Shown: positions 50,937-60,416 of the stretch, piece by piece
How the letters are laid out: each line of letters begins with the position of its first letter
Position numbering within the stretch: the stretch's first letter is position 1
Assembly (NCBI RefSeq): GCF_000741285.1
Contig: NZ_JGZE01000009.1
Span: 16-64,015, forward strand
From: Bifidobacterium mongoliense DSM 21395
GTDB lineage: Bacteria > Actinomycetota > Actinomycetes > Actinomycetales > Bifidobacteriaceae
DNA length: 64,000 nucleotides
Direction of reading: 5' to 3'
Notes under the pieces: generated by a model
What the model was told of the DNA's origin: nothing
Seen by the model: only the letters and a program-made list of their open reading frames with translations
Database searches by the model: none
Program-made: the position numbers and the translations under genes

Positions 50937-51395
50937 GTGGAGCGGCTGAAGAATCACGGCGCGTTTGTCGCCGTGTTGCGCGGCCGCAACACCGTGGTTT
51001 CGAAGGACCTTGTCGTCCATTTTTTGCCGCGGGGCGGTTTCGACACCCCCGACGTCGAGGGGATTCGTCCCGAATGGCGTATGGGATTGGCCGTATCGAA
51101 GGCCGTAGGCAATGCGGTGACACGCAATGCCGTGAAACGTCGATTCCGCGTCCTGGCCAGAACCCACGAAGGATTACTCCCCCGGTCGTGCGATATCGTG
51201 ATGCGTGCGCGGCCCTCGGCGGCTCGTGCCTCGTTTCAATCGCTTGACTCGCAGGTCGTTCGCTGTTTCGGCAATATCAGTCGTAGTCGTAAAATCCGCG
51301 ATGCTCATGGAGCTACCGCGAAACACGGGACTCATGTGAACCGTGCGGTTACCACGACATCTGATACCGCGTCGAAGCGGGAGATCGGGGCATGA
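50937..51395 (+). CDS. rnpA: Ribonuclease P protein component
   Basis: 152 residues from GTG 50937, supported by GGGGAGAG; the longer frame overlaps rpmH. It reads [17 protein letters not shown] at the start, then [26 protein letters not shown], the RNR signature that binds the P RNA. The C-terminal 40 residues are a Ser/Thr/Arg-rich extension beyond typical length. It trims tRNA 5' leaders with the RNase P RNA. It overlaps the following yidD by ATGA. Confidence 0.96.
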   Translation: MERLKNHGAFVAVLRGRNTVVSKDLVVHFLPRGGFDTPDVEGIRPEWRMGLAVSKAVGNAVTRNAVKRRFRVLARTHEGLLPRSCDIVMRARPSAARASFQSLDSQVVRCFGNISRSRKIRDAHGATAKHGTHVNRAVTTTSDTASKREIGA

Positions 51396-51715
51396 ACTCC
51401 TCCCCCGTGGCACGCGGTATGGGCCGTGCGATTCGCTGGTATCAACGCCGCATCTCGGCCAATACCCCGCCACGCTGCCGCTACTATCCAACATGTTCGC
51501 GCTACGCCTATGAGGCCATCGAACGGTTTGGTGCGCTGAGAGGCGGATTGCTGGCGACGCTGCGATTGCTGCGTTGCCGGCCGTGGAGCCGTGGCGGCAT
51601 CGATGATGTGCCGCAACGCTACTCAGTGTTCTATCGTTTTTCGTGGTCGAAGGCTCACGAAGAGCCGCGCCTGACACCATTGGCCTCGGATAGTAAGGAG
51701 ACGGCCACACAATGA
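51392..51715 (+). CDS. yidD: Membrane-insertion efficiency factor YidD
   Basis: 107 residues. Amphipathic start [15 protein letters not shown]. Conserved [23 protein letters not shown] (Cys pair) and [16 protein letters not shown]. Short basic protein at the inner membrane face that assists YidC/Sec insertion. Coupled by overlap to rnpA and to yidC. Confidence 0.96.
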   Translation: MNSSPVARGMGRAIRWYQRRISANTPPRCRYYPTCSRYAYEAIERFGALRGGLLATLRLLRCRPWSRGGIDDVPQRYSVFYRFSWSKAHEEPRLTPLASDSKETATQ

Positions 51716-52716
51716 ATCAGAATCAATTCATGCTCGACAGGGGTCTGTTCGGCTGGATCTACAAACTGCTCACCCCTGTTGAATGGGTGATGACGCAGGT
51801 GATGAACCTGTTCCACCGGTTCCTGGTCTTCCTGGGCATGTCACCGGTGGGTCTGTCCTGGATTCTCTCGATCATCTTCCTCGTGGTGGTCGTGCATGCC
51901 CTGATCCTGCCCATGTTCGTGCGCCAGATGAAGTCGATGCGCCGCATGCAAGCGCTGCAGCCCAAGATGCAGCACATCCAGCAGAAGTACAAGGGCAAGT
52001 CGGATCCGGCCAGCAAAGAGGCCATGAGCCGAGAGATGACCAAGCTCTACCAGGACAACAACGCGAATCCTGCCGGATCGTGCTTGCCCATGCTCATCCA
52101 GGGCCCGGTGTTCATGTCCATGTTCTACGTGCTTTCGGCCATTCCGTTTATCGCCCGTGGGGAACGCGCCGCGTTGGGTGCGTTCGATCGCGCCACTGCG
52201 CAGAACTTCTCGGCGACCTCGGTCTTCGGCCTGCGGGTGACCACCAACTTCAGCGAGGCGGACACCACAGGCAAGATCATCATCAGCGTCTTCATCGCGT
52301 TGATGTGCATCGCGATGTGGTACCAGCAGTTCAACAACATGCGCAAGAACCTGCCGCGCGCTCAGATGCAGGGGCAGCAGTACAAGATTCAGCAGGCCAT
52401 GACCTGGGGCTTCCCGATCATGTACATCTTCTCCGGCATCACGTTCCCGTTCGCCGTACTCGTGTACTGGCTGACGAACAATATTCTCAACATGCTGCGT
52501 TCCCTGTGGCAGGTCTACGCGCTCCCGACACCCGGCTCACCCGCAGCCGAGGAGAAGGAGATCCGTGATCACGATCACGAGAACGAACGGCGCAAGGCTG
52601 CCGGCGAGATCTCATTGGAAGAGGAGAAGCTCGTCAAGGCTCGTGAGGCGGCCGAGCAACGCGAGACCGAAGGGTATCAGCGGCAGCAGCCTCGCCGCAA
52701 GAACCGGAAGAAGTAA
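51712..52716 (+). CDS. yidC: Membrane protein insertase YidC (Oxa1 family)
   Basis: 334 residues. Five-helix Oxa1 core: [45 protein letters not shown] followed by [23 protein letters not shown] (the cytosolic coiled-coil hairpin region), [27 protein letters not shown], and [20 protein letters not shown]. The tail is basic, Lys/Arg-rich (RRKNRKK). It inserts proteins into the membrane alone or with Sec. No lipobox is present, unlike Bacillus SpoIIIJ. Confidence 0.97.
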   Translation: MNQNQFMLDRGLFGWIYKLLTPVEWVMTQVMNLFHRFLVFLGMSPVGLSWILSIIFLVVVVHALILPMFVRQMKSMRRMQALQPKMQHIQQKYKGKSDPASKEAMSREMTKLYQDNNANPAGSCLPMLIQGPVFMSMFYVLSAIPFIARGERAALGAFDRATAQNFSATSVFGLRVTTNFSEADTTGKIIISVFIALMCIAMWYQQFNNMRKNLPRAQMQGQQYKIQQAMTWGFPIMYIFSGITFPFAVLVYWLTNNILNMLRSLWQVYALPTPGSPAAEEKEIRDHDHENERRKAAGEISLEEEKLVKAREAAEQRETEGYQRQQPRRKNRKK

Positions 52717-52849
52717 CCGCGGATTGACCCGTGCCGGTGTGTGGATATAGGATATGCACCGGACCGGGTCGATGTGACGACTTGGATGTCGTGTGTGATC
52801 GCGGGCAACGGGCATTAGACTAGGCGTTATGTCGTATAAAGGAGTACAT

Positions 52850-53551
52850 ATGGCTCAGGATGAACCGAAAACGGTCGAGCAGCTCAACGAAGAAGCGGAT
52901 ATCGCGGCCGACTATCTCGAGGGCCTGCTTGATATCGCCGATTACGACGGTGATATCGAAATGGGTATTCGCAACCACCGGCCAGCCGTGCAGATCGTGG
53001 CCGACGATGACGAAGACATCAAGAACCTGATTGGCCATAACGGTGAGGTCGTCGATGCTCTGCAGCAGCTCACGCGTTTGGCCGTGCAGCAGAAGACCGG
53101 CGAACGTTCCCACCTGATCGTCGACGTCGATGGGTATCTCAAGCGCAAACGCCAGCACCTGCGTGATCTCGCTATGGATGCGGTCGACGATGTGAAGGAC
53201 AACGGCGAACCCGTTGATCTTGAAGCGATGAACTCTTTCGAACGCAAGGTCGTCCACGACATGGTCCGCGAAGAGGGATTCAAGTCACGTTCGCACGGCG
53301 AGGAGCCGAACCGGTATGTGACGGTCTATCCGAAATCAAACGGAGAGTCCGATGACGAGGATGGCGTCGACGATGATGACGCTTTCGATGGCGACGCCGT
53401 TGAGGACCGTACCGTTGAGGACCGACTCGATCACGACCGCATGGACGACGACGGTGCCGTTGATGGCGATGCGGCTGATGGTGCTGCTGGTAGTGATCGT
53501 GATGATGCTGCTGCTGACGATGCCGACGATGACACGGAGCGTGCCGAGTAG
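52850..53551 (+). CDS. jag: Jag/KhpB-like R3H-KH RNA-binding protein
   Basis: 233 residues from ATG 52850 (AAGGAG before it). KH domain near 35-90: IEMGIRNHRPAVQIVADDDEDIKNLIGHNGEVVDALQQL (GxxG = IGHNGE). R3H domain near 90-150: MNSFERKVVHDMVREEGFKSRSHG then RYVTVYPK. Residues from about 165 are an acidic Asp-rich tail (DDEDGVDDDDAFDGD). It binds RNA and influences cell elongation and division in Gram-positives. Conserved next to yidC. Confidence 0.94.
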   Translation: MAQDEPKTVEQLNEEADIAADYLEGLLDIADYDGDIEMGIRNHRPAVQIVADDDEDIKNLIGHNGEVVDALQQLTRLAVQQKTGERSHLIVDVDGYLKRKRQHLRDLAMDAVDDVKDNGEPVDLEAMNSFERKVVHDMVREEGFKSRSHGEEPNRYVTVYPKSNGESDDEDGVDDDDAFDGDAVEDRTVEDRLDHDRMDDDGAVDGDAADGAAGSDRDDAAADDADDDTERAE

Positions 53552-54220
53552 GTACGTCGCCTGCTGATATGTCATCGACGCGGATCAGCCGGGAACGGCG
53601 ATCCGAGGCGGTGACATGGGTGCTGTTCCATCAATGCAGTGCTGCCGGGACGGGGGTGCAATGGGGCATTCCGGCCCCCGGTGGAAGAGTGCCGTTCGAC
53701 AGCAGATTCATACATGGAGTGCTTGGCGAGATGACGCAAATCGGCTCAACGGGGAAATTGGTGAGAACACCGAGGTACGAGTATGACACAGTGTCATATC
53801 TGCATTCTTATGTTCGTACAATGGCGTAATGAACGATGTCGTCATCAATGGTCATCCGTGTTATGTGAGCTCGGTATCCTGGCCAAGATCAGTTGAATCA
53901 GCGTTGTTCATCACATGGAGGTCCATCGCAACACATTGACTGCGCAGTGTTGCTGTACCAGACTTACCTTATGTGTGTGCCGCTGGATCCCCAAGTATCC
54001 GGAGCATACAGTGGCGACGAAAGGGCTCTTCTTGGTGTACGTCGTGACTACTGATCTTCTATCCGCCAAACACGGCACTTGAGGGATGCCGTGATGAGTA
54101 ACTCTTGGGGCATGCGCGCCGACGTGCCATGTACTTGTCGCTCAGTTATTCGCTACTCAGTCATGTACCGCTCTGTCACTGTCCTCTCAAGCACTTTCTA
54201 CTCAGACATTTTCTACTGAG

Positions 54221-54236
54221 TGTTTCACGTGAAACA
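54221..54236. promoter_or_regulatory. parS site 1
   Basis: TGTTTCACGTGAAACA, a perfect match to the canonical 16-bp parS palindrome bound by ParB. Confidence 0.95.
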
Positions 54237-54667
54237 CTGCCTACGAATGTGTTGATGAAAGGTGCACCCAACACACGATATCCCTGACCAGACGCCTAGG
54301 GTAAAAGGATTCCGGTATCAGGCATGCGCTCTCCACTGGTATGTGCGGCCAAAGTATGTGCGACCAAGGTGAGCCTCAGGATGAGTGGCGAACTCTGGGG
54401 AAGGCTGTTCGGGCCTGCATGCATCTGTACACGCGAGGTTTATTCTGCATGGTATGGCCATCGGTGGTGCAGATGTCTCCGATGTCCAACGAAGCGTCGT
54501 TGATTATGGTCAACGCGGTATCCATGCCGTGGTTCGAGTAACGCTGTCTTTGATGAGGTGGAGCGGCTACCGATCGGATGAATAGTATCGTGTTAGGGGT
54601 GTCCTCCGACAAGCCCGAGTACAATATAGGCAGACGAACAGCTACGAATATTGCCTGGCGAATCTCA

Positions 54668-54683
54668 TGTTTCACGTGAAACA
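54668..54683. promoter_or_regulatory. parS site 2
   Basis: TGTTTCACGTGAAACA, extended to an 18-bp palindrome (ATG...CAT) at 54667-54684. Confidence 0.95.
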
Positions 54684-54948
54684 TGTTGACCCTGTCGTGG
54701 TAGTGCACCGTTGGATATTGATGGTGAAGCAACGGTGTAGTCGCCGATGCAGTTTCAGCACGTGATTGAACGATGTCCATTACGGGACTCATGTCCGAAA
54801 GGGCATTGAAATGCGATCATGGTGAGTTGGGCAAGATTCATTGCATCGAATGATTGAGTGCATTCGGTGGACAGGTCTGGCATGATTGATACGACGAGGA
54901 TTGTTTGAGAATGATATTGGGAGTGTGGAGTGCGGGGGAGTTTGATTG

Positions 54949-55635
54949 ATGACTGAGTATACGACAACTACGGATGATGCTCTCGAGCAATCGCCGTTAT
55001 TGTATGACATGCTAGGCGATGCGTTGGCACAGCTGAAGGTGTTTCATACCAAGCTGCGCAATGAGGGTGAACTCAAAGGAATCATCGGACCGCGTGATAC
55101 CGGCATCCTCTGGGAACGTCATATTCTGAATTCCGCTGCAATAGTGCCCTTTATAATGCACCGCATCCCTCAGCAACGTCAACTCAGGGTCGCCGATGTC
55201 GGTAGTGGTGGAGGCTTTCCTGGATTGATTGTTGCTGCTTGTATTCCATCGGTGGACTTCACCTTGATCGAGCCTATGGAGAGGCGTTGTCTGTGGCTTG
55301 GAGAATGTGTCGAGGCGATGCATCTGACCAATGTCTCGATACAGCGGGCACGCTCAGATGAGGTGATCCAGGACATTCGACACGGGGATACCGCTCCATT
55401 TGATGTCGTCACATGCCGGGCTGTTGCACCGATGCGTAAACTCATTCCCTGGACCATACCGATGTTGACCCACGGTGGAACGTTGATAGCATTGAAAGGA
55501 CGTTCCGTACAGAACGAACTTGATAAGGCCAAGGACATCATCAAACGGTATTCAGGACTGCATATCACCGTTCAACTGGCTCCTGTCGGCGGTGATTTGG
55601 AACCAACGCACGTCGTGATCGCCCTACGGCGATAG
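54949..55635 (+). CDS. rsmG: 16S rRNA (guanine(527)-N7)-methyltransferase RsmG
   Basis: 228 residues from ATG 54949 (GGGGGAG 8 nt upstream). SAM-binding [19 protein letters not shown] near 75, preceded by the RsmG motif [38 protein letters not shown] and [10 protein letters not shown] follow. It methylates G527 of 16S rRNA; loss gives low-level streptomycin resistance. It is part of the conserved jag-rsmG-parA-parB order, but unusually far from jag. Confidence 0.96.
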   Translation: MTEYTTTTDDALEQSPLLYDMLGDALAQLKVFHTKLRNEGELKGIIGPRDTGILWERHILNSAAIVPFIMHRIPQQRQLRVADVGSGGGFPGLIVAACIPSVDFTLIEPMERRCLWLGECVEAMHLTNVSIQRARSDEVIQDIRHGDTAPFDVVTCRAVAPMRKLIPWTIPMLTHGGTLIALKGRSVQNELDKAKDIIKRYSGLHITVQLAPVGGDLEPTHVVIALRR

Positions 55636-56193
55636 TGGAGTCATCGGCGCAAAGTCGTGTGGGCTGGCTACAGGTCAGTGAACCGATGGATTCGGTAGTG
55701 CCTTCTCGTGTGTTGTCGAGGCTGTTGGCGATACCACGTTGGAATACCTGCGCACCAATGGTTCAACATGTGATTTTGGGTGTGAGTCCTGCCCGTGGGG
55801 TCGGATTGAACAGAATATGAATTTCGGGTTTCACAGCGATGATGTTTCACGTGAAACAACACGTTTCGTGTGCCTGTGGTGAGGAAATCCAGACTTGGTG
55901 AAGGAGCAGCATTGCCAGACTTATCCACATTTCGTGCGGCTTGGAAAGTTATCCACATTTGTTCGAGTAGCGGTGTACAAGGCTGAGAAGGTTGCAATGT
56001 CAACGAAGCGATACTGTGGTCACCATTGGTTGTCCCCAGGATATCCACCGTTATCCACAATTGTCCACATGTGACGATGTGGACGGTGGGCATGTCCACA
56101 CACATAGAGAAACTGGAACAACGTGGTTGGTGAAGGGAAACGTCAATGAACGACAGACAGGCGGCAGCAGGCCAGGAAAGGAGTGAACCGGGT
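55636..56193. other. rsmG-parA gap with parS and a third DnaA-box cluster
   Basis: No gene seen. Perfect DnaA boxes TTATCCACA at 55921-55929, 55949-55957 and 56051-56059, plus looser ATATCCACC (56041-56049) and TTGTCCACA (56061-56069). parS at 55843. The box density equals that of the dnaA flanks. Confidence 0.75.
55843..55858. promoter_or_regulatory. parS site 3
   Basis: TGTTTCACGTGAAACA upstream of parA, next to the DnaA-box cluster. Confidence 0.95.
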
Positions 56194-57138
56194 ATGGAAT
56201 CGGCGCAAGATACCATTGCACGAATATTCGGAGACTCACAGCACTCCTTGGGTGCGGAGATGGCCGAGACCTCGTCACGGTACGAACGGCTCCGCTCGAT
56301 ACCTGTGCCCAAGCCTTCGGCAACGCGGTATATCGCCGTGGCGAACCAAAAGGGCGGTGTCGGCAAGACGTCCACCACGGTAAATCTGGCGGCGGCGTTG
56401 GCACAGGGCGGTGCACATGTCCTGGTGATCGATATGGATCCTCAGGGCAACGCATCGACGGCTTTGGGTGCACCTCATGATTCAGGTCAGTCATCGGTCT
56501 ATGACGTGCTCGAGGGACGTTCGACCATACAGGACACGAAGGTGCCGTGCCCTGATTTCGAAACATTGCAAATTGTCCCCTCGTCCATCAATCTCAGCGG
56601 TGCCGAATTGGAAGTCGCTGATCTGGCGAAAAGAACGGAACTGTTACACAACGCTGTCGAAGCGTTCATGCGGGACACCAACGAGCAGTTTGATTATGTT
56701 CTCGTTGATTGCCCTCCCAGCTTGGGATTACTGGTGATCAATGCCATGTGCGCCGTGACAGAGGTATTGGTGCCGATTCAAGCCGAATATTATGCGCTTG
56801 AAGGCCTTGGTCAGCTCATCAACACCATTGAACTGGTGCAGGAACACTATAATCCCATCTTGCTTGTTTCAACCATGGTGGTGACCATGTTTGATCGACG
56901 CACCTTGTTGAGCCGGGAGGTCTACGACGAGGTAAAAAAGCATTATCCGAACATCGTTCTTGATACCACCATTCCGAGAACGGTCAAGATTTCCGAAGCG
57001 CCCAGTTTTGGGAAAAGCGTCATAGCATATGATCCTCGCGGTATCGGAGCGGTCGCATACGTCGAGGCCGCGTTGGAGATAGCCAGGCGGTCACCATCCG
57101 TGTTGACGGCAATAGCACAGAAGCGGAGGAAGCACTGA
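56194..57138 (+). CDS. parA: Chromosome partitioning ATPase ParA (Soj)
   Basis: 314 residues from ATG 56194, chosen because AAAGGAG (56178-56184) precedes it; ATG 56146 is possible. Deviant Walker A AVANQKGGVGKTSTTVNLAA, A' motif VIDMDPQGNASTALG, Walker B VLVDCPPSLG. ALEGLGQLINTIELV and RTVKISEAPSFGKSV are standard Soj features. It binds nucleoid DNA in the ATP form and moves ParB-parS complexes apart. It ends 1 nt before parB. Confidence 0.97.
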   Translation: MESAQDTIARIFGDSQHSLGAEMAETSSRYERLRSIPVPKPSATRYIAVANQKGGVGKTSTTVNLAAALAQGGAHVLVIDMDPQGNASTALGAPHDSGQSSVYDVLEGRSTIQDTKVPCPDFETLQIVPSSINLSGAELEVADLAKRTELLHNAVEAFMRDTNEQFDYVLVDCPPSLGLLVINAMCAVTEVLVPIQAEYYALEGLGQLINTIELVQEHYNPILLVSTMVVTMFDRRTLLSREVYDEVKKHYPNIVLDTTIPRTVKISEAPSFGKSVIAYDPRGIGAVAYVEAALEIARRSPSVLTAIAQKRRKH

Positions 57139-57139
57139 G

Positions 57140-59308
57140 ATGGCACGAAAATCACGACTTGGTATGGGTCTTGGTGCACTGTTTCCACCGCTTCCCGGAG
57201 ACCCTGAATCAGCCGAGCAGCCGACGTTAAGTGAGCAGGATGACGCTGAGTCAGCGTCTGACACGTCGGTCGAGAAGAAGTTGACGTCATCGAAACGGAA
57301 CGGTTCACTGCATTCCGCGCGGCGTAGTGCGAAACCGCGTGATGAGGCATCCGCCTCACCTCGGACTTCATCAGCGAGGAAGCGCGGTCTTAAGGGAAGC
57401 AATGGCGCCTCTTCGGATACCTTGCCGAACGCACAAGACGAACCACAGGAGAAACCTCGGCGCGTCACGCGTACCAAGCGAACTACAACACCACGGTCCG
57501 CGGCATCGCCGACGCATGGTCGTACGGTACGACATGACCGGAATTCGACGGTTGACTCCGATGTTTCACGTGAAACATTTCACGAGATAGCACCGGCAAC
57601 GGTAGGGGAACACGGGAATGGGCACCGTCCGGCCGTTGATCAGCCGCGCCTGGCTTCCCGCGTAAAGCGGAACGCCGCTGGTAAACAGCGGATCAGTATC
57701 CCTACGCTTGACGAGCTCACCCATCCGAGTGATATGTTCTTTGGCGGTAGTAAGCCGCGGAGCACAGTCGAGGAACCAGCTGAAGGTCGATCTGCGGTGC
57801 AACGTTCGACAGTGCAGCGATCGACGGTGCGAGAAGATCATGGGAAGGGCCATGCCTCTCCTGATGATAACGATGTCATGACTGACCGCCATGCCCCGGC
57901 GTCTCCTTCGACGCCTGTGATAAGCCCTGATATGCCATCACACGAGCCTCCTTCCGCGGCACGGACCATCGAGCCGTCGACGTCTTCGGCGAATGTGCCC
58001 ATGCCGTCGTCGGATCCGTCAGAATCCGGTACGGCTGTGACGAGGAAGCACGGCGACGCAGGTCCCGCGCCTTCGGTGCACGGATTCGACGGCGTGGGGC
58101 ACAACGATGCATCCACTGCACAATCCACCGCATCGACGCCAGAAGCACATGGACCGAGTGATGGGGGAGATTCCCAATCGGATTCCGATCGACAGCCGAG
58201 TGGACCAGGCGAGGCGAAGGTGAACCGCCAGGCGGTCCAGCCGAATCGCCAAGCGGGCGAAGTGAAGGATGGCATGGACTTGGAAACCGTTCACGGTGGG
58301 TATTTGGCGGAACTCACGATCACGGATGTCGGCCCGAATCTCCACCAGCCACGATCGATCTTCGATGAGGACGAGCTCAACGAGCTCGCCGACTCCATTC
58401 GCCAGGTGGGGGTGCTGCAGCCCATCGTGGTGCGAAAGCGACCGGCCCATCAGGTGGACGGCAACGCATCGGGCCATCAGCCGGATACGGCCGCACACCG
58501 CACACAGGCCGCCGTGGAGGGCGTACGGCCGGCAACCGGACCGGATACCTCGGCGGACGTCGCATCGGGCGTCACCGCGGGTTCTGCGGTATCCGGTGGA
58601 ATCGGTTCGGACACCCCGTACGAGTTGATCATGGGTGAGCGTCGTTGGCGCGCGTCCCAGCTCGCCGGACTCACCACGATTCCCGCCATCGTCAAGACCA
58701 CGCAGGACGATGCCATGCTCCGGGACGCACTGCTGGAAAACCTCCACCGGGTCAACCTCAATCCCTTGGAGGAGGCGGCCGCCTATCACCAGATGATCGA
58801 GGAGTTCGGTCTGACACAAGGGCAGCTGTCCACCGCGGTATCGAAATCCAGGCCCCAGATCGCCAATACGCTGCGATTGCTCAATCTTCCGGGTTCGGTG
58901 CAGAAGCGAGTGGCGGCAGGGGTGCTCTCCGCCGGGCACGCCAGGGCGCTCCTGGGGTTGACGGATGCCGAGGATATGGATGCGCTGGCGAAGCGCATCA
59001 TCGCCGAAGGATTGTCGGTGCGTAGTACGGAGGAGATCGTGGCCATGAAGACGTCAGGGCCTTCCGCCACCTCGACATCCACAGTGCGCCGGACGAGCCC
59101 TTGGCAGGATTCGCCGATACGGCATAGCTTGGAGGACCATTTCGAGACGAAGGTCGCCATACGCGGCAACGGCAAACACGGCAAGATCGAAATCGTCTTC
59201 TCGTCGCCGGACGATATGCAGCGCATCGTCGATCTGCTCATGCCGAAGAACGCAGGGGATGCAGCGGTGAAGACCACGAAATCTGCCGATGAGGATGGCT
59301 GGGTCTGA
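57140..59308 (+). CDS. parB: Chromosome partitioning protein ParB (Spo0J), enlarged
   Basis: 722 residues, about twice the usual size. ParA-activating start MARKSRLGMGLGALFPPLP. Residues about 15-375 are a low-complexity Ser/Thr/Pro/Glu/Asp-rich region. The CTPase core starts at ITDVGPNLHQPRSIFDEDELN with SIRQVGVLQPIVVRK. It is split by a 58-residue insertion (about 434-492) before YELIMGERRWRASQLAG (GERR motif). ENLHRVNLNPLEEAAAYHQ and the HTH GLTQGQLSTAVSKSRPQIANTLRLL follow, then the C-terminal dimer domain. It binds parS and spreads as a clamp. One parS lies inside its own gene. Confidence 0.95.
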   Translation: MARKSRLGMGLGALFPPLPGDPESAEQPTLSEQDDAESASDTSVEKKLTSSKRNGSLHSARRSAKPRDEASASPRTSSARKRGLKGSNGASSDTLPNAQDEPQEKPRRVTRTKRTTTPRSAASPTHGRTVRHDRNSTVDSDVSRETFHEIAPATVGEHGNGHRPAVDQPRLASRVKRNAAGKQRISIPTLDELTHPSDMFFGGSKPRSTVEEPAEGRSAVQRSTVQRSTVREDHGKGHASPDDNDVMTDRHAPASPSTPVISPDMPSHEPPSAARTIEPSTSSANVPMPSSDPSESGTAVTRKHGDAGPAPSVHGFDGVGHNDASTAQSTASTPEAHGPSDGGDSQSDSDRQPSGPGEAKVNRQAVQPNRQAGEVKDGMDLETVHGGYLAELTITDVGPNLHQPRSIFDEDELNELADSIRQVGVLQPIVVRKRPAHQVDGNASGHQPDTAAHRTQAAVEGVRPATGPDTSADVASGVTAGSAVSGGIGSDTPYELIMGERRWRASQLAGLTTIPAIVKTTQDDAMLRDALLENLHRVNLNPLEEAAAYHQMIEEFGLTQGQLSTAVSKSRPQIANTLRLLNLPGSVQKRVAAGVLSAGHARALLGLTDAEDMDALAKRIIAEGLSVRSTEEIVAMKTSGPSATSTSTVRRTSPWQDSPIRHSLEDHFETKVAIRGNGKHGKIEIVFSSPDDMQRIVDLLMPKNAGDAAVKTTKSADEDGWV
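57562..57577. promoter_or_regulatory. parS site 4, inside parB
   Basis: TGTTTCACGTGAAACA, extended to 18 bp (57561-57578), within the low-complexity coding part of parB where it encodes V-S-R-E-T (part of DVSRETFHE, residues near 141-146). Confidence 0.95.
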
Positions 59309-59342
59309 GCCGGAGGCCATCCGGGTGCCGCTGGCCTCCGGC
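59309..59342. terminator. Bidirectional terminator between parB and trxB
   Basis: GCCGGAGGCCA (59309-59319) pairs perfectly with TGGCCTCCGGC (59332-59342) between convergent genes. Confidence 0.7.
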
Positions 59343-59353
59343 TCGATGCACCG

Positions 59354-60289
59354 CTATTCGGAGAGGTACGCCTGCGCGTCCAAGGCCGCGTGGCAGCCCA
59401 TGCCGGCCGCCGATACGGCCTGACGGTAGACGCTGTCCACGCAGTCTCCGGCGGCGAAGACGCCAGGGACCGCGGTGCGGGTGGAGGCGCCCTCCACCTT
59501 GATGTACCCGTGATCGTCCAACGGCAGAGCGCCGTTGAGGAAGCCCGTCGTGGGCTTGTATCCGATGGCGACGAAGATGCCGTTGGCGGGCAGCGTGGTG
59601 GTTTCGCCGGTGGCGGTGTTCTTGATATCCACGGACTCGGCGCCGTCCTTGTCGGATCCATTGACCCGTTCGACCACCGAATCGAGGACGAAGTTGATCT
59701 TACCGGTCGCCTTGGCATGGTCGACCATGATCTTGGAGGCGCGGAATTCGGAACGACGGTGGATCAAGGTGACCGACGATCCGAACCGCGTGAGGAACGT
59801 GGCGTCCTGGAACGCGCTGTCGCCGCCGCCGATGACGACGATGGGCTTCTCACGGAAGAAGAAACCGTCGCACGTGGCGCAATACGAGACGCCCTTGCCG
59901 GAGAACTCCGCCTCTCCCGGGACACCGAGCTTGCGGTAGTTCGCGCCCGTCGTGACCACGACGCTGCGGGCCTGATAGGTATCCCCCCCATCGACGGTCA
60001 GCCTTTTCACGGGTTGCGAGAAGTCCACCGACACGACATCGTCCCATACGATTTCGGCGCCGAATTTCTCGGCCTGGTGCTGCATGTTATCCATGAGATC
60101 CGGCCCGAGCACGCCGTCGGGGAAGCCCGGGAAGTTCTCGACCTCGGTCGTATTGACCAGTTGCCCGCCAGGGGTGACGGCTCCCGCTATCACCAGCGGT
60201 CGGTATCCGGCACGACCCAGATAGATGGCGGCGGTGTAGCCCGCCGGGCCGGAACCGATGATAATCACGTCATGAATGTGCTCAGTCAT
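59354..60289 (-). CDS. trxB: Thioredoxin reductase
   Basis: 311 residues from ATG 60289 (an in-frame GTG lies 9 nt upstream). FAD site DVIIIGSGPAGYTAAIYLGRAG. Redox motif GVSYCATCDGFFF (CxxC). NADPH site PIVVIGGGDSAFQDATFL then RRSEFRASK. C-terminal FAD segment GVFAAGDCVDSVYRQAVSAAGMGC. It reduces thioredoxin with NADPH in the cytosol. In actinobacteria trxB is a regular neighbour of parB. The matching trxA is not in the window. Confidence 0.97.
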   Translation of the reverse strand: MTEHIHDVIIIGSGPAGYTAAIYLGRAGYRPLVIAGAVTPGGQLVNTTEVENFPGFPDGVLGPDLMDNMQHQAEKFGAEIVWDDVVSVDFSQPVKRLTVDGGDTYQARSVVVTTGANYRKLGVPGEAEFSGKGVSYCATCDGFFFREKPIVVIGGGDSAFQDATFLTRFGSSVTLIHRRSEFRASKIMVDHAKATGKINFVLDSVVERVNGSDKDGAESVDIKNTATGETTTLPANGIFVAIGYKPTTGFLNGALPLDDHGYIKVEGASTRTAVPGVFAAGDCVDSVYRQAVSAAGMGCHAALDAQAYLSE

Positions 60290-60416
60290 GCCGCTCACGA
60301 TACCATCACGACCCGCAATGCTGAGCCTTCAGCGCAATGCCGGATCGGTGCGAGACAAGGCCCGACTGGCCGGTGCGCCATCGTGGGCCGATGACCGTGA
60401 AACCGCGTGCCGTGCG

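Larger units (their letters stand above)
53552..54948. other. 1.4-kb gap between jag and rsmG holding two parS sites
   Basis: No gene I can support. Small frames (for example 53569-53829 and 54341-54541) lack ribosome sites and family resemblance. GC is lower than in the flanking genes. Two perfect parS sites lie at 54221 and 54668. It is probably centromeric, non-coding DNA, although small RNAs cannot be excluded. Confidence 0.6.

Noticed and set aside
53569..53829. 86-codon open frame after jag
   Set aside because: No ribosome site, no homology sensed, and it sits in a low-GC gap with parS sites.
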